Positions 47,808-60,142 of a DNA stretch of 64,000 bases are shown in pieces. The stretch is from Dillenia suffruticosa. Lineage: Eukaryota > Streptophyta > Magnoliopsida > Dilleniales > Dilleniaceae. The position numbers and the translations under genes are program-made. Location: positions 2,549,501-2,613,500 of the forward strand of contig JAVTVX010000029.1 in assembly GCA_033439265.1 (NCBI GenBank), read 5' to 3'. Below the pieces are notes generated by a model. The model saw only the letters and a list, made by a program, of their open reading frames with translations, was not told where the DNA came from and did not search any database. Each line of letters starts with the position of its first letter. The first letter of the stretch is position 1.

Positions 47808-49502
47808 GAGTACAGGGACGTAGAAGGTACCCAAATACCTAATCAAGAGATTTTATTGCTTCACATGGATGAATTTAAATCTCTCTAATCCACAGTGCAA
47901 ATCATTAATGTCATATAAACTTTTTATTTTTAGTCCAAGTACGAGGGAGAGGGACTTCGACCAAAAATACAACCGAGTTGAATTCGCAATCGCAAGTACC
48001 CAAACTCTACCATTAACCAATACTAACATTCATCCATGAAAATGTAGAGCCAAGGTTTTCCTTTTCCTTTAGTATATTATTCACAATATGAGTCATGAAC
48101 GGATTGGATGAAGATAGGTCGCCTTTTGGTGCAAGTTTGCCGTGGGAAAACATCTCCATCTCCACCGCCCCTCATCCCTATTTTCCCCTCTCCCCCTCTT
48201 GCTCTCCGACCCACTAGAGGAATAGTTTAGCTATGGCGATCGCGTCAACAAATGGGTATTTTGCGATGACAAATTAGAAGGTTCTGACTGGAAGAGAGGA
48301 TTTCTAGAAGCAGGAGTGGTTGGCAGCAATTCGCATCCTTCTCTCTCTATTTCCCTCTCACTCCCTATTTGTTCTCAACCCCCAAGAGATGTGCAAGTGT
48401 GAGAAAGTGATTGTCTAGTCCAACCGATGAACTTGACGACGTGGTAAAGGTAAGAGAGTGAGAGAGGTGAAGCAGTGGTGCATCAAGAGGATTTCAAGGT
48501 CTTTTTCTTCGTAGGCCTAGGCCTTGTTCCTTGTGGTCTATGTTTGGCAGTCGGACCATTGTTTCTTGGTGCCTTAGTGCGTCGGTAGTTTTCTTCCACG
48601 GGGGGCGTTGGCGCCATTGTGCGCCGCTTGTTTCATCATGATTTGTCGGGGAAATGGAGTAGAAAGTAGTCCTAGTTGTATGAAGATAAATTGGTGGTCG
48701 GGTATTTTAGGTTACTCTATTTGTTTCCTAACCTTGGTTTGAAATTTTTTAGGAGTCATGTGTTTCCTCTTTTGGAAGATTATTTCAGTGTTCATTTCAC
48801 TTCATTATTCTAATTTAGGCGTATTTATATATCTTATTCTTTTCATTGTAATACAAACTAGAGACTTCAATTATTAAAGTAATTTTGAGGTTTTTTTTTT
48901 TCTCAATCTTGGACTGGGTTTTTTCCTTTAGAAGGATCTCATTGTAGAGCTTGAGGATTTGGGTTTATCAAACTCATCTCTGTTCTGTATCCAATGGTAC
49001 CAAAATGTGTTCCAACATAATGGTGAAGACAATCGTGATAAATATATGGGGAGGAGGCAACCATTCTAGTGACGGTGATAAGAGAGTGAAGACCGTTTAG
49101 AAATTGTCAGATTCTCGTTCGCTAAGTATGAAATGGAAAAGAAGGGAGAATCGTCAAGCTGCACGAGATTTGGTTCGTGAAAATCATGAGCATAAAAATA
49201 GAATTCTAATTGTCAAATATATAAAAATAGAATATAGTCGGCCCATACCTTTTAGTCTCTACTCTCAACTTGTAGCAGTCCATGCTAGGATTAAAAAACA
49301 TGAAGTCAGGGTAGAAGTGAAGAGGAGGCAAAGAATAAAGATATGTCCATATTCGTTACCACTCGTGATTAGCCCTCAGGAAGTTAAGAAATTAAGGTTG
49401 TTTTGGAGATCATTGTAACCGAGTCCACCAACGTACCATGTTCCTTGGATTGTGGCAGGGGATTGGAAAAGCCTTAAATGGAAGAAGAGCATAGCTGTTT
49501 TT

Positions 49503-49660
49503 AAAACCAGTTTGGACCGGTCGGTTTGATTGAAAATTATTCTTTAGTTTGGTTCGGTTTTCACTATTAACCCAAATGAAATTAAACTCGGTCAAAACCA
49601 TTTGAATCGGTCAAAATTGATAAATCGTTCGAACTGATTTAATCGATTTTGCATGTATTA
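49503..49660. repeat. Interspersed repeat, family member 2
   Basis: The partner of 7311-7440: GACCGGTCGGTTTGATTGAA, TTTTCACTATTAACCC, ACTCGGTCAAAACCATTTGA and CGTTCGAACTGATTTAATCG. Rich in CGG/CCG-TT words, as in several plant short repeats. Class not determined. Confidence 0.45.
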
Positions 49661-50335
49661 TTGATTAAACAAATTCATTTTTTCATATAGGCAAGCTTAA
49701 TGATGTATAGCAACATATAATTGTATTATTTTTTTTTTTACTTTGCCAAATCTATTTAAATATTTTATTCTGTATTAGAGATTGGAGACAATAATTATTA
49801 ATATACTTTTAAAATTTTCTTTTCAAATGGGTTTTATTTTTTTGAGATGAGATTCTCAATAAAATCTTATGGTTTAAGTTTATCAAATTCAACAGTATCA
49901 CAATTTAATTGTTCCCAAATTTAATTAATTTTGTTTATTCGCCATACCCACCCCTGTGGATCTCACCCCTCGTGGTGTGGGTTTTGTTTTTTTAATTTAT
50001 TTTTGTTTTTGGCCTATATGCATGGTTAGACCGTTCTAAGTCCTAAGGTTTTACTTTCCTTTGCAGTTGTATATATTTTCAGTAGTTGTGGTGCTTGTTC
50101 TTAAGCCTTGCCCCAGGGACTCGAAAAAAGATTTTATATATGTATATGATTACATATGAGGGTGAATTTTGATGTAACGGTAGAGTTGATCCTTTGATGA
50201 TATCGAGATCATTTGAAAACAGTTTATTTACAAAAAAAAAAAAATTATAAGGGAATGACTGCATACATATTTGTTCAATCTCCTACTATCCCCGTATTAA
50301 GTCAAGAAGCATTTTGTGTATACATATTATGATAT

Positions 50336-50518
50336 CAACAGACCGTTGATTTAATGAGAATGATATCAGATTTCTTGATCAAAACTCGAGTTCAAATTTT
50401 AAAAATAAAAAGAATTATATTGGAAGAACTCTCCCCTATAGGGGGTTTAATCGTAATTCAAGTTGAATTAATCAAAATATAATTTCAGATACCAGTTGAT
50501 CAAGGAAAAAAAAAAAAC
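50336..50518 (+). mobile_element. SINE with perfect 16-bp target duplication
   Basis: 183 bp bracketed by perfect copies of ATACATATTATGATAT (50320-50335 and 50519-50534). The element ends in an A run (GGAAAAAAAAAAAAC), has a tRNA-like head (GATCAAAACTCGAGTTCAAAT, box-B region near 50383-50397) and the body phrase GAACTCTCCCCTATAGGGGG. This is the best-preserved copy of what seems to be the commonest SINE family in the window. Confidence 0.88.
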
Positions 50519-50534
50519 ATACATATTATGATAT

Positions 50535-51610
50535 AGGGTGAGCTTTCATATCATAACCTAAGATATTGAGGAGGCATATATTTCTCCCTTAATTTTGTTT
50601 AATTGTTTTGAATATCTTATAACTGTTTCATCTTAAACTTTATAGATAGACTCGATTCACTTTCAATATTTATATTTAAAATCAATTAAGGAGAACCCAA
50701 TTTAGCATATGTTTGCAAAGTGTTCCTAGCTTGGCTTAAGGCTTAAAATTATACAAACGCATGTAACAATTGACACAATTGAGGATTACATATGATCAAG
50801 CATATCTTCGATATTTAGATCTATTTGTTCTTTTTATATTTTTTGTTATATAACAGTATTAAAAATCATAAAAATATATGTATTTATAAAGTTTCAAACA
50901 CTAAATTTCAAGAAAAACATTTAAATAAGAATTTTTATCACTCGGGTGTCCATACAAAGATTTAGGTCCATTTGTTCATCATTAATATACTATGAGCTCA
51001 AAGTCTTACCATCAGAATAATTTAATGTACGATTCAATGATTCACCTTGAGAATAATTTAATGTATGATTCAATGATTCATACTGTCTTTATGAACAATT
51101 TTCTCACCAGCTAGAAAATTTTGGCCAAGTGGGTATATACCCTTTCTTTTTTCCTTTTCTGCCTGTACTTCCTATTGACTAAACCTTTGCTAACCAGCAT
51201 TGACATAATTGTAATCCATTGTTGAAATTGCCCCATCATAATTCCAATGGAGATGAGTTTGTAGAATTTCTTTCCTAATCACAATTATTTGATTGCCATG
51301 CATATGTCACTACCCCCTTCATTGACTTATGCCCCTACGCAAATTAAAACAATTAATATTTTTTTAATCAATTAAAACATTTACGAAAATCTCTTTATTA
51401 AAACGATTATCTAAATTTAATTTTTTTCATTTTTAAAATTTGAATTTAAAAATTAAAAACTATCATATTATCCCATTAGATCGACGGTTAGTTGGTTTAA
51501 AACAATTAATACTTTTTTCTCAACAATCATGCTGATTTTCATATAGGGAAACATAATTAATACCTTATGGGGATGAATTCAACAAATGATAATAAATTTT
51601 GGGGGGTTGG

Positions 51611-51612
<2 letters not shown>
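50535..51612. other. Intergenic, AT-rich
   Basis: No gene seen. A short imperfect duplication at about 51013-51084 repeats AATAATTTAATGTA.GATTCAATGATTCA twice. Confidence 0.5.

Positions 51613-51688
<76 letters not shown>
51613..51688 (+). repeat. (GA)38 microsatellite
   Basis: An uninterrupted run of 38 GA units, the longest simple repeat in the window, about 1 kb upstream of the RLCK gene. Confidence 0.95.
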
Positions 51689-51691
<3 letters not shown>

Positions 51692-52717
51692 ATATAAACA
51701 AACTTCCTAAAATAATAATATAAATAGTAATGCCTAGGGTAACAATTAAAAAAAGGGGGAGTTATGGGGTTTTGACTAAGATTATGAAGCGGTCCAAAAT
51801 GGGCACGTAATATAAGGTGGATATGAATGAACTGTCATGTGCTGATGTGTACTAATATGATTTATTAAATTTCTTCCTATTTGTAATGCATATCACACTA
51901 AACATAAAAAGTAATATAAAAAATATTTACTGTGTTGTTTAAATAATGAGTAATATATATGAAAAATTATATGAAAATTTAACTTTTAGTAAATTTTTTT
52001 GAAAAGAAATTATTAAAAATCATGAGCATCCGAACACGAGACATGTGTTATTTGATTTGTCAAATAAAATAAATAGAATTTGATCGGTCTTTATGATTTG
52101 ATGTCCGGAATATGCTGGTTACTGTTGTCTGCGTTGTTACGGAAGAAGGGTCTCCCCTCTGCTTTCTTTCTCTCTCCTCTCTCTCTCTCTCCTGCCCGTG
52201 TGCCCGCATTCCATGTTTCAAACTACCCAGACTGCCCGTTCTTTTCCCTTTCCCTCTCCCTCAGGCTGCCTGTCTTTCCACGCCTGCCCACACACACACA
52301 CTCTCTCTCTCTCTCTCCCTCTTGACACACATTTCTCTCTCCCCTGTCTCTGGCTCTCTTCTTCTTTCTTGATCCACCTGCTTGATCTTATTGGGCAGCG
52401 TTGTGTGTGCTTTGTGTTGGTAAAACACTTGCCGGTGTTTCAGCTGATTTTGGTTCTGGACTGAAAATCCTGATCTGGGTATTTTACTTTTCATTGATTG
52501 GAGGCTGTTTTGACCGATTTCTGTTTCTGGGTATCCAAAATTTCGAGGTTGGTGTTCGTGAATTTTTAATTTGAGGAAACTGATTTCAAGATCTTGATCA
52601 AGTGGTGAATTCTTGAATCTTCTTGTTGTGTGATCCTTTTGTGTTGGTTATATTCGGAACAAAGTGATTTTATGTGTTTTTGAGATATGGGAGTTTAAAA
52701 ATTTAGGGATTTGAAAG
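51689..52717. other. Promoter/leader region of the RLCK gene
   Basis: AT-rich up to about 52080, then a composition switch to CT-rich sequence (CT repeats at 52170-52190 and 52295-52320) that is typical of a plant 5' leader. The transcription start is probably around 52090-52130, but no clear TATA was found. Confidence 0.4.
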
Positions 52718-55700
52718 ATGGGATTTGGTTCAAATACTATTCAGGAAGAGGCTTGGGATGTTAATAACAAATCAAAAGGGAGAAAAAAGGATGGAAAAGA
52801 GACTGGTTGTTGGGTTAAACTCAGATTTATTAGTGGCTGTATGTCGGCAAGATCCAAAGTTGATAGCTCTATGAGTGGCACAACAAATTATGGTAATTTG
52901 AATTTGAATTCTTCAAGTTTGATTATCAAATCTTACTGCTTTTAGTTGTAATGGGTATGCTTTATTTATTTATTTATTTATTTTTGAGTTCTTGTTTCAT
53001 TTGGTTTTATCTCTGTAAGCTAATCGAGTCAATAATGGTATCCTCATTTAGTTAGTTATCATACATGTGAATGTGATGAGATCAGTGTTCTTAATTTTAA
53101 GTGATTGTTGGATTTAGTATTTTTTTTTTTGGTGCTGGTTTGGCCATTTGGCATTTTCATTCTGGTTTAACTTGCACTTTGTTTTCATGTGGTTCTGTCG
53201 TCGCTTAGGCTTATCACGTTGTAATTTTTGGTTTATTTACATACCAAGGTACTGGTCTGGTTAGGTGCATTTTATCCTTTTTTGGTGTGGTTACCTGACC
53301 ATAACTTGCTTGTCCTGCTATTTCTTAATTAAGTGCTATCAATAGCATTTGCGTTATATTCGTCTTTTCTAATGCTAATCTAAGCTCTATTTCGTTGTTT
53401 GTAATTACAGTATGCCAAACTTTAGCTGGGAAAAATTCTTTCTAAGTATGTTATATACCAAATTGGGAATGAATAAAGGATTTATGTTGGCTGTTTATTG
53501 TGAACAGCAGAAAGTAAATCGACTAATGAGAAGAGCAGGGACCAGAAGGTTGCTTCAGAAGTCCTCTCGTCGAACACTAGTAATGGAGGAACGGCTACTC
53601 CCGCTACTCCTTCCACTCCCAAATTGGGTGAGGAGTTGAAAATTTCATCTCAACTACGAAAATTCACATTTAATGACCTTAAGCTAGCGACGAGAAATTT
53701 CAGGCCTGATAGTCTGCTCGGTGAGGGCGGTTTTGGTTGTGTGTTCAAAGGATGGATTGAGGAGAACGGAACCGCTCCGGTCAAACCTGGCACAGGGCTT
53801 ACAGTTGCAGTTAAAACTATGAACCATGATGGGCTCCAGGGTCATAAAGAATGGCTTGTATGGCTCTTTGATTATTTTGCTTTTCCTTTTTAAGAGTAAT
53901 AATAGACTATGCCCCTTTTGTTATTTATTCACTTAAAATGTCATCTTCTTTTACACCAGGCTGAAGTTAATCTTCTCGGTGACCTCCTTCATCCTCATTT
54001 GGTAAAATTGATTGGCTATTGCATCGAAGATGATCAGAGGTTGCTGGTCTATGAATTTATGCCTCGTGGAAGCTTGGAGAACCATCTTTTTAGAAGTAAG
54101 TCACAGATCCTTTACTGGTTTTTTCTTAGTTTCGATGTTTTCAGCTTGGTCCTAAAAGCCCTTTAATATACTCTGTTTCATGGATAAACTTAAAAATATA
54201 CCAAGTTTATACGGTAAAAATAGCTGCTCATGCGCCTATCTTTGCTTGTTTACTACCTTCATCGTAGATAATATTTTTTATCCTCAGAAGTTTGAGAATT
54301 GCTTCATTCAGCAGCTTTTGTGGAATTTTTCTTCTTTTGAATTGCACTGATGCATGTAGTGGAACATTAGGTAAATGTTTGATGTGTTTTCTCCTCTCCG
54401 AGGTCATGTATTTAATTCCACCAGCATTTTATTCTTTCTTGCAGTAAAAACTTTGAATTCCATAACATATTAAATAGAACAACAAGAGATAGGTTGGTCC
54501 GGCCCTTTAGAAAGATAAATAGGAATTAGTAAGGAAATATGAATCTCTCCTTTCTGGCGGGATGGCTATCAAGATTCATTTTGAAATTCAAGGGAAGTAA
54601 TGTACTTTTATTTGGTCGGCTAAAATCTAAATGAAGACAAATATAGAGACAAAAACAAAAGAAAAGAGCATGTATCCACAGAAACAAGAGCTCAGAATGT
54701 CTACACCTGGGAATACCTTGCTATCATTCATCTCAAATATGGTTGCAAGCCAGTTCATAGCTTAGATCTTCTTAATTGTCCCGTTGTCCTAATTGCAGCT
54801 AGATTCTTAAAATAGTCTATGATCTGTCTCCTAAGAAACATCATCATAATTGTGAAAATTAGTTAACATCCCAAAAATGGTTTATTATATTTAATTCTTT
54901 TGTTTTGTTTCCTGGGGGAAGGAAGGCATGGGTTTAGGATTTATAGGATTCATTATTTTGGGAAATTTGGTCTCCATCCTTTCAAACTACAACTTCTTGA
55001 TTAAACATTGGTCCATGCGATAGATCCTTATAGGTTTATCTTTAGCTTGCTGTATCAGTGCTACACTGGTAAGTGACCATAGGTTATGCCTTACATCTAA
55101 ATGCATCCTGGTGGAAACCAACATTTTCTTGCTTCGGTCTAGATGCATTCATGGTGACATTCTTGTTTTGGGTAGCTTGCTTAAAGATACCTTAACTCTG
55201 TGTATGTAAATAAGTAGGTTCAAAATTACAAATCTAAATATAAAACTCTCTCTTTTGATGCCATGTTATGGTAACCTTCTTAGGTTCTGTGAATTTTAAA
55301 GAATTTGATCTATCATTTTTAGACAAGACTCGTAGACATTGTTTTGTATATTGTGCTTTGAAGTGTAAATTCAGTCTTCTTACTGACAACAATGTTTAGA
55401 CCTCTTTGTGCCTTCTCTACTCTATTATCTAATATGTAAATAACAAAAAGAAACAGCAAAATCTAAACTTCTTATGGACACGATGGTTATGTTCAAATCA
55501 GGGAGACACATGCAAAATTAACTACAAGCCTCAAAAACACTACCTTCCAAATAACACTCTGACTGTTGATGAAATGTGCTTTTGCTGTATCTCTTTAGAG
55601 CTGATGGATTTATAGATATGGAATGTTCCAAAACTGACTGATACATTGATGATGTGTTTCAATGCTGCTGATGCCCCACTGCAAGGCTATAGCACTCTAT

Positions 55701-57007
55701 TATGACAAAATTATTTTCTTGGATGAAATAAAGATCATTTTACCATGTTGTCTTGTAAGTAACTCCATGTTTGATGCTTTAGGGTCCCTGCCTCTTCCAT
55801 GGTCAATAAGAATGAAAATTGCACTTGGAGCGGCTAGAGGTCTTGCCTTTCTCCATGAAGAAGCTAAGAGGCCAGTGATATACCGTGATTTTAAAACATC
55901 AAATATCCTCTTAGATGCGGTACATGACTGGAACTTTGACAGAAATGTTTTTCCCAGCTTGTGCTTTTTTTTTTTTCCTTCTTCTTCTTCCCTGTGAGGA
56001 CAAAATATGGTAACTGTTAGTCCCTTGCTTATGTAATGTGGATTTCAGGAATATAATGCCAAGCTCTCTGATTTCGGACTGGCAAAAGATGGTCCCGAGG
56101 GGGATAAGACTCATGTATCTACCCGAGTTATGGGAACATATGGCTATGCAGCTCCAGAATATGTAATGACTGGTGAGTGAGATCAAATGTGTTCTTCCCT
56201 GGAGATATCTGTAGTTATTTAATTTTTTTTAATGTGAACCATTGTTATTGATGCTGCTCACTGCGGCTCCTTTCTTGCGTTTTCTTGCACATTCTCTGGG
56301 TTCCATAAGTTTTTGTATTGGGAGATAATGAACTTGGGCAGGTTGCAGTATCTCTGCTCAATCTTTCTATCCCCAACCCACCGGCTGCTGCCATTGTATT
56401 TTGTTGTTGGGTGTCTCTTTGACACATTGGAAATGATGCAACTCTAGTTATCATTAGGCGATTAGAAAATCTAACACTACTTCTTGGTGTAGGGCATCTC
56501 ACTTCGAAGAGTGATATCTACAGCTTCGGAGTTGTCCTACTTGAAATGATGACTGGCCGAAGATCCATGGACAAAAGCAGACCCAATGGAGAGCATAACC
56601 TGGTTGAGTGGGCAAGGCCACATCTTGGAGAGAGAAAAAGATTCTTCCGTATAATAGATCCCCGGCTTGAAGGTCACTTCTCTATTAAAGGCGCACAGAA
56701 AGCTGCCCAGTTGGCTGCTCAGTGCCTTAGCCGTGACCCAAAAGCCAGACCCTCAATGAGTGAAGTTGTTCAAACTCTGAAACCCCTGCCAACCCTAAAA
56801 GATATGGCATCCTCTTCCTATAACTTTCAGACGGTACAAACAGATCGGAGTGGGTCGAACAATTCCAGAAATGGCCTCAGAACACGGGGAGGGTTTGTAC
56901 AGAGGAATGGAACCCCCGGAAGACACCCCTCGACTCCAAATGGTCCCCAAGCTTCTCCATATCACCGTCCTCACCCATCACCCAAACCCAATGGTAAACA
57001 ACAATAA
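52718..57007 (+). CDS. Receptor-like cytoplasmic kinase, RLCK-VII (PBL34/35/36-like), 6 exons, 478 aa
   Basis: A cytoplasmic Ser/Thr kinase that relays signals from membrane receptors; relatives act in immune and lipid-related signalling. Exons: 52718-52892, 53508-53857, 53960-54095, 55783-55919, 56049-56172 and 56493-57007, all GT-AG and in phase, 478 residues. The N-terminus [14 protein letters not shown] has Gly2 for possible myristoylation, then [16 protein letters not shown], a conserved patch of this subgroup. Kinase landmarks: glycine loop [11 protein letters not shown] (130-140), catalytic VAVK (Lys161), [11 protein letters not shown] with YRD at 254-256, DFG at 274-276, [15 protein letters not shown], and [12 protein letters not shown]. 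The C-terminal tail is Pro/Ser/Asn-rich ([20 protein letters not shown]). No lesion. Exon 2 starts at a CAGCAG pair, so two acceptors three bases apart are possible. Intron 3 is long (about 1.7 kb). Confidence 0.94.
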
Positions 57008-59065
57008 CAGCAGCATCTTACAGATTTGTATCTTTGATTCCTCTTCAAGTTCCTCAGTTTGGCTCATCAGCCACTGCATATAGGTCTTGTCCATCATTAT
57101 TTTGGAAATTCATGCTGTAATTTGAGAAATGACCCCACGCTTGTGTGCCTCTGATGAGGTAGAGAAATGAGTCTATTTGCTCAAATTGTGTCATATTCTA
57201 GGCAACATGCAAAAACTTGCACAGGCTGCTCACTTTGCTTTCTACTAATATGAAATAGAAGTAGCGTTTGAGCTTGTTTGAGTATTTAGTTTTTAGCCAA
57301 GTGAGACCAGCGAAGGCGTTGGCTTCCCACCTCCAAGTCGGGAGCTTTTGATGTGACAGCCTATTCATGGGGCGTCGTGTATGTTGAGGACAATATGATA
57401 CTGAAATGAATTCTTTTATATCATCGCACTCATTTATTGCCCCGAGTTGTTTGGCTCTGGTTAATACTCTTTATCCGAACTAGCCCCAGTCAATGGTGAC
57501 ATTTCAGAAGCAACTGCATGCAATGACTTTCTACTTTTTTTTATTTATTTATTTTTTCAATTCTTCACTTTCTGTATGCAACCGTATGCAATGTATTAAA
57601 TCTCCTTCACTTTCTGTATATGTCATCATTTTTTTAATACTTTTTAAAAAATTCATAAATTTAAAATTATACAATAAAAATTAACCCTCTTCTTTTGATA
57701 AAACACCCATGTTATTAGCAAGTCGATACAAGGCCGTATACCCTCCGACACGTATTTTTAATTTTTTTAAGGTATAATAAATTATTATCCGGACTTATAC
57801 TCTAATTAATTTGATTTAAATATTACCGAATTCAATTTAGGGAGAGTTTTTCTAACGTAATTTTTGTCATTCATAAATTTCAAATTCGAGATTTAATTAA
57901 AAAATATAACACTTTTACTTATTACGTCGACTGTATGCTCCAACATGCATCTATGAGTTACTCCAACAAATTTTCAATATATATATGTATATAAATGCAT
58001 AGATTGATGTTCAAATAATGCAATATTGCACTGCCAGGGTGAAGGTTGTAAACACTCCCCACCCCAACATAGGAAGGAACCCCATGCTCTAGAGTGCCCT
58101 TCTACTCAACGAGATCCCTTGTATTATCCAAGCCATCCTTCAACAAAACCCCTACATCTTATTAAATAGGGGTATTCAATCGGTTGGGTATTCGGTTTTT
58201 CGATTCGGTTATTAAGGTTTTGAAGTTTTAAAAATCTAATCGAGAATCAAATCGAATCATATAAAATCTAAACTAATTTATCCGAATTAAATTTTATGTT
58301 AAATAGTTTGGGTTTCGTTTACCCGAACCAAACATGAAAATAGTTAGGAAACCTATTTAACTTTAAAATAATAATTTACCTGAACCAAATTACTCAAACT
58401 AATTTACTCGAATCAATTCCACAGCTTTGTTAATCATGTTTCAGGTAGTGTCTGAATAAAAATTTTTATTTTTCAAACTAAATCATTAATCCGAATTTTT
58501 AATCGGGTGAAATCATTCAACCGACTCAAATTTTATTAACCTGAACTGAATAATCCGATTTTTTAACGGTTTGGGCAGGTGAATGATTTGACCCAAATAA
58601 TAAACACCCCTGTTACTAAATACCAATCTATCTTTTGTAACATATTTAATTGAAAAGGTGATTAAAATAATAATAGAATATCTATCTTTTCTAATAAGAA
58701 TGTAAAATCATTAAATGAGTAATTATTAATCATACGATATATATAAATATAAAAAATATATAAAATTTTATATAAATATTAATTAATTTAACGTCTCGAT
58801 ATTTTATAACAAATAAGATGTTGTTAAATTGTAGGAATGATAAGATAGAAATAAAGAGGGGAAATTTTAGGAAAATTATAATGAAGGGAAAAAAAATTAG
58901 GGATTTAAAAAAAAATGAGGCCTAAAATTTTGAGGGGGCTCAAATCAAAGAGTTTAGTTACCTCACCCCTAATTACGAATACTAAAGTGAAATTATTAAA
59001 TAAATAAATTATAATTGATATTATTTTTTTCTCTTTTTATAAATTTTTCGAATTCGGGCTTCCTA

Positions 59066-59100
<35 letters not shown>

Positions 59101-59289
59101 GAAATAACAAATATTATAAATAAATTTAGAAAAAGAGATGTATGGTAGCAAATGAAGATGGAGCCATAAATGGTCCCATGAGAGGCCCAGCCCTGTAAGA
59201 GAGGCCCACCCAAAACAAAAACCGCGAAAATGGCCGTTTAAACGAATAAATTTACTGATTAGCCCTTGGCCCCTTCGTGCAGTTCAAGT
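57008..59289. other. Intergenic, SINE-like and repeat debris
   Basis: RLCK 3' untranslated region, then AT-rich DNA. The block 57770-57945, read on the minus strand, has SINE-like order (TAAATCTCGAATTTGAAATT, AACTCTCCCTAAATTGAATT, CAAATTAATTAGAGTATAA). The block 58170-58610 is rich in ATTCGG/TTCGGTT words. A run of 28 A occupies 59069-59096. No gene is recognised. Confidence 0.45.
59069..59096 (+). repeat. Poly-A run of 28
   Basis: Uninterrupted A28, possibly the tail of a retrotransposed copy, though no clear element lies to its left. Confidence 0.8.
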
Positions 59290-59297
59290 TATAAATG
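59290..59297 (+). promoter_or_regulatory. Probable TATA box of the ubiquitin-hydrolase-related gene
   Basis: TATAAATG at 59290-59297, followed by a CT-rich leader (59380-59407) and a GT donor at 59430 (ATCAATCAG|GTACTT). A 5' leader intron would run to the acceptor at about 60118, 25 bases before the start codon. Inferred from layout. Confidence 0.5.
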
Positions 59298-60142
59298 GCC
59301 GGTTTGGTCTTTTCGACTAAACAAAGAACAACTCATTTCTCCCTCCCCCTCCCTCACACGCGCACATATACACACACGCACACTCTCTCTCTCTCTCTCT
59401 CTCTCTCCCCATTGTTCTGAATCAATCAGGTACTTTCAAAGAACTTTCTCTGTCTCTCTTTGCGATTAACGTAGTGACATAATCTTTAATTTTAACAGGT
59501 TTCAATTTTCACAATGGTTTTCTTGATGTTGTCAAATGGCGGTTTCATTTAACGGGTTCTTGATATGTCATTTTTGGCGGTCGATGGTTTCTGATTTATC
59601 TTTCTTGAGTTCCATCTCATCATATCTTAGTGGGTTTTATGATTCTTGAATTTTTGCCCCCAGTCTAAGGTTTTTAGGGATTTGAGCGCTTTTATTTATT
59701 TATTTATTTATTTTTGGTGAAGCAAAGTTGTTTCTGCATATATATATATTTTTTATCTTTCTTTATTTCCATATAATGCCTACTGGGGTTTTCTTGAATT
59801 TTAGCCCCTTTAGGGTTTTTTCTTTTTTAAATAATTGGGATTTGGGTTTTCCAGTAAATTTGTTTCTTGAGATGTTTTCTTATCTATCTTGAATTCCATA
59901 TGATTAAAATTTTGGTATCATATGCAACCGCTGCTTGAAAACCTTTTAATGTGATCTTTAATGGGGAAGCGCCAGAAAGATTAGGTTTCCTTTTCTAAAT
60001 TTTTAATATGGTTCTCTTGATCTTATTTAACTAACCTCTTCTTCATAAATCAATGCTATTAATAATGGTTTCATTATGCACAATTTTTTGTTTGACGGAC
60101 CAAATCCTGATTGTTCAGTCAGTAAGATTTTCGAAATCAACC

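Larger units (their letters stand above)
46036..50319. other. Gene-poor repeat region
   Basis: No gene recognised. It contains (CATA)n at about 47047-47070, ATT repeats at about 47280-47298 and 47777-47806, a SINE-like remnant at 46690-46880, and an interspersed repeat at 49503-49660. The stretch 48050-49420 is less AT-rich and includes a TGGTACCA near 48994 that faintly recalls a retrotransposon primer-binding site, plus a 104-codon basic frame (49104-49418) that I cannot identify; this may be a decayed retroelement. Confidence 0.4.

Noticed and set aside
48990-49010. TGGTACCA as a possible retrotransposon primer-binding site
   Set aside because: Matches the initiator-tRNA type site (TGGTATCA) only loosely, and no matching LTR pair or polypurine tract was found.
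49104-49418. Basic 104-codon frame MSDSRSLSMKWKRRENRQAA...
   Set aside because: Not recognised. It may be part of a decayed retroelement, but no gag, protease or polymerase motif is visible.
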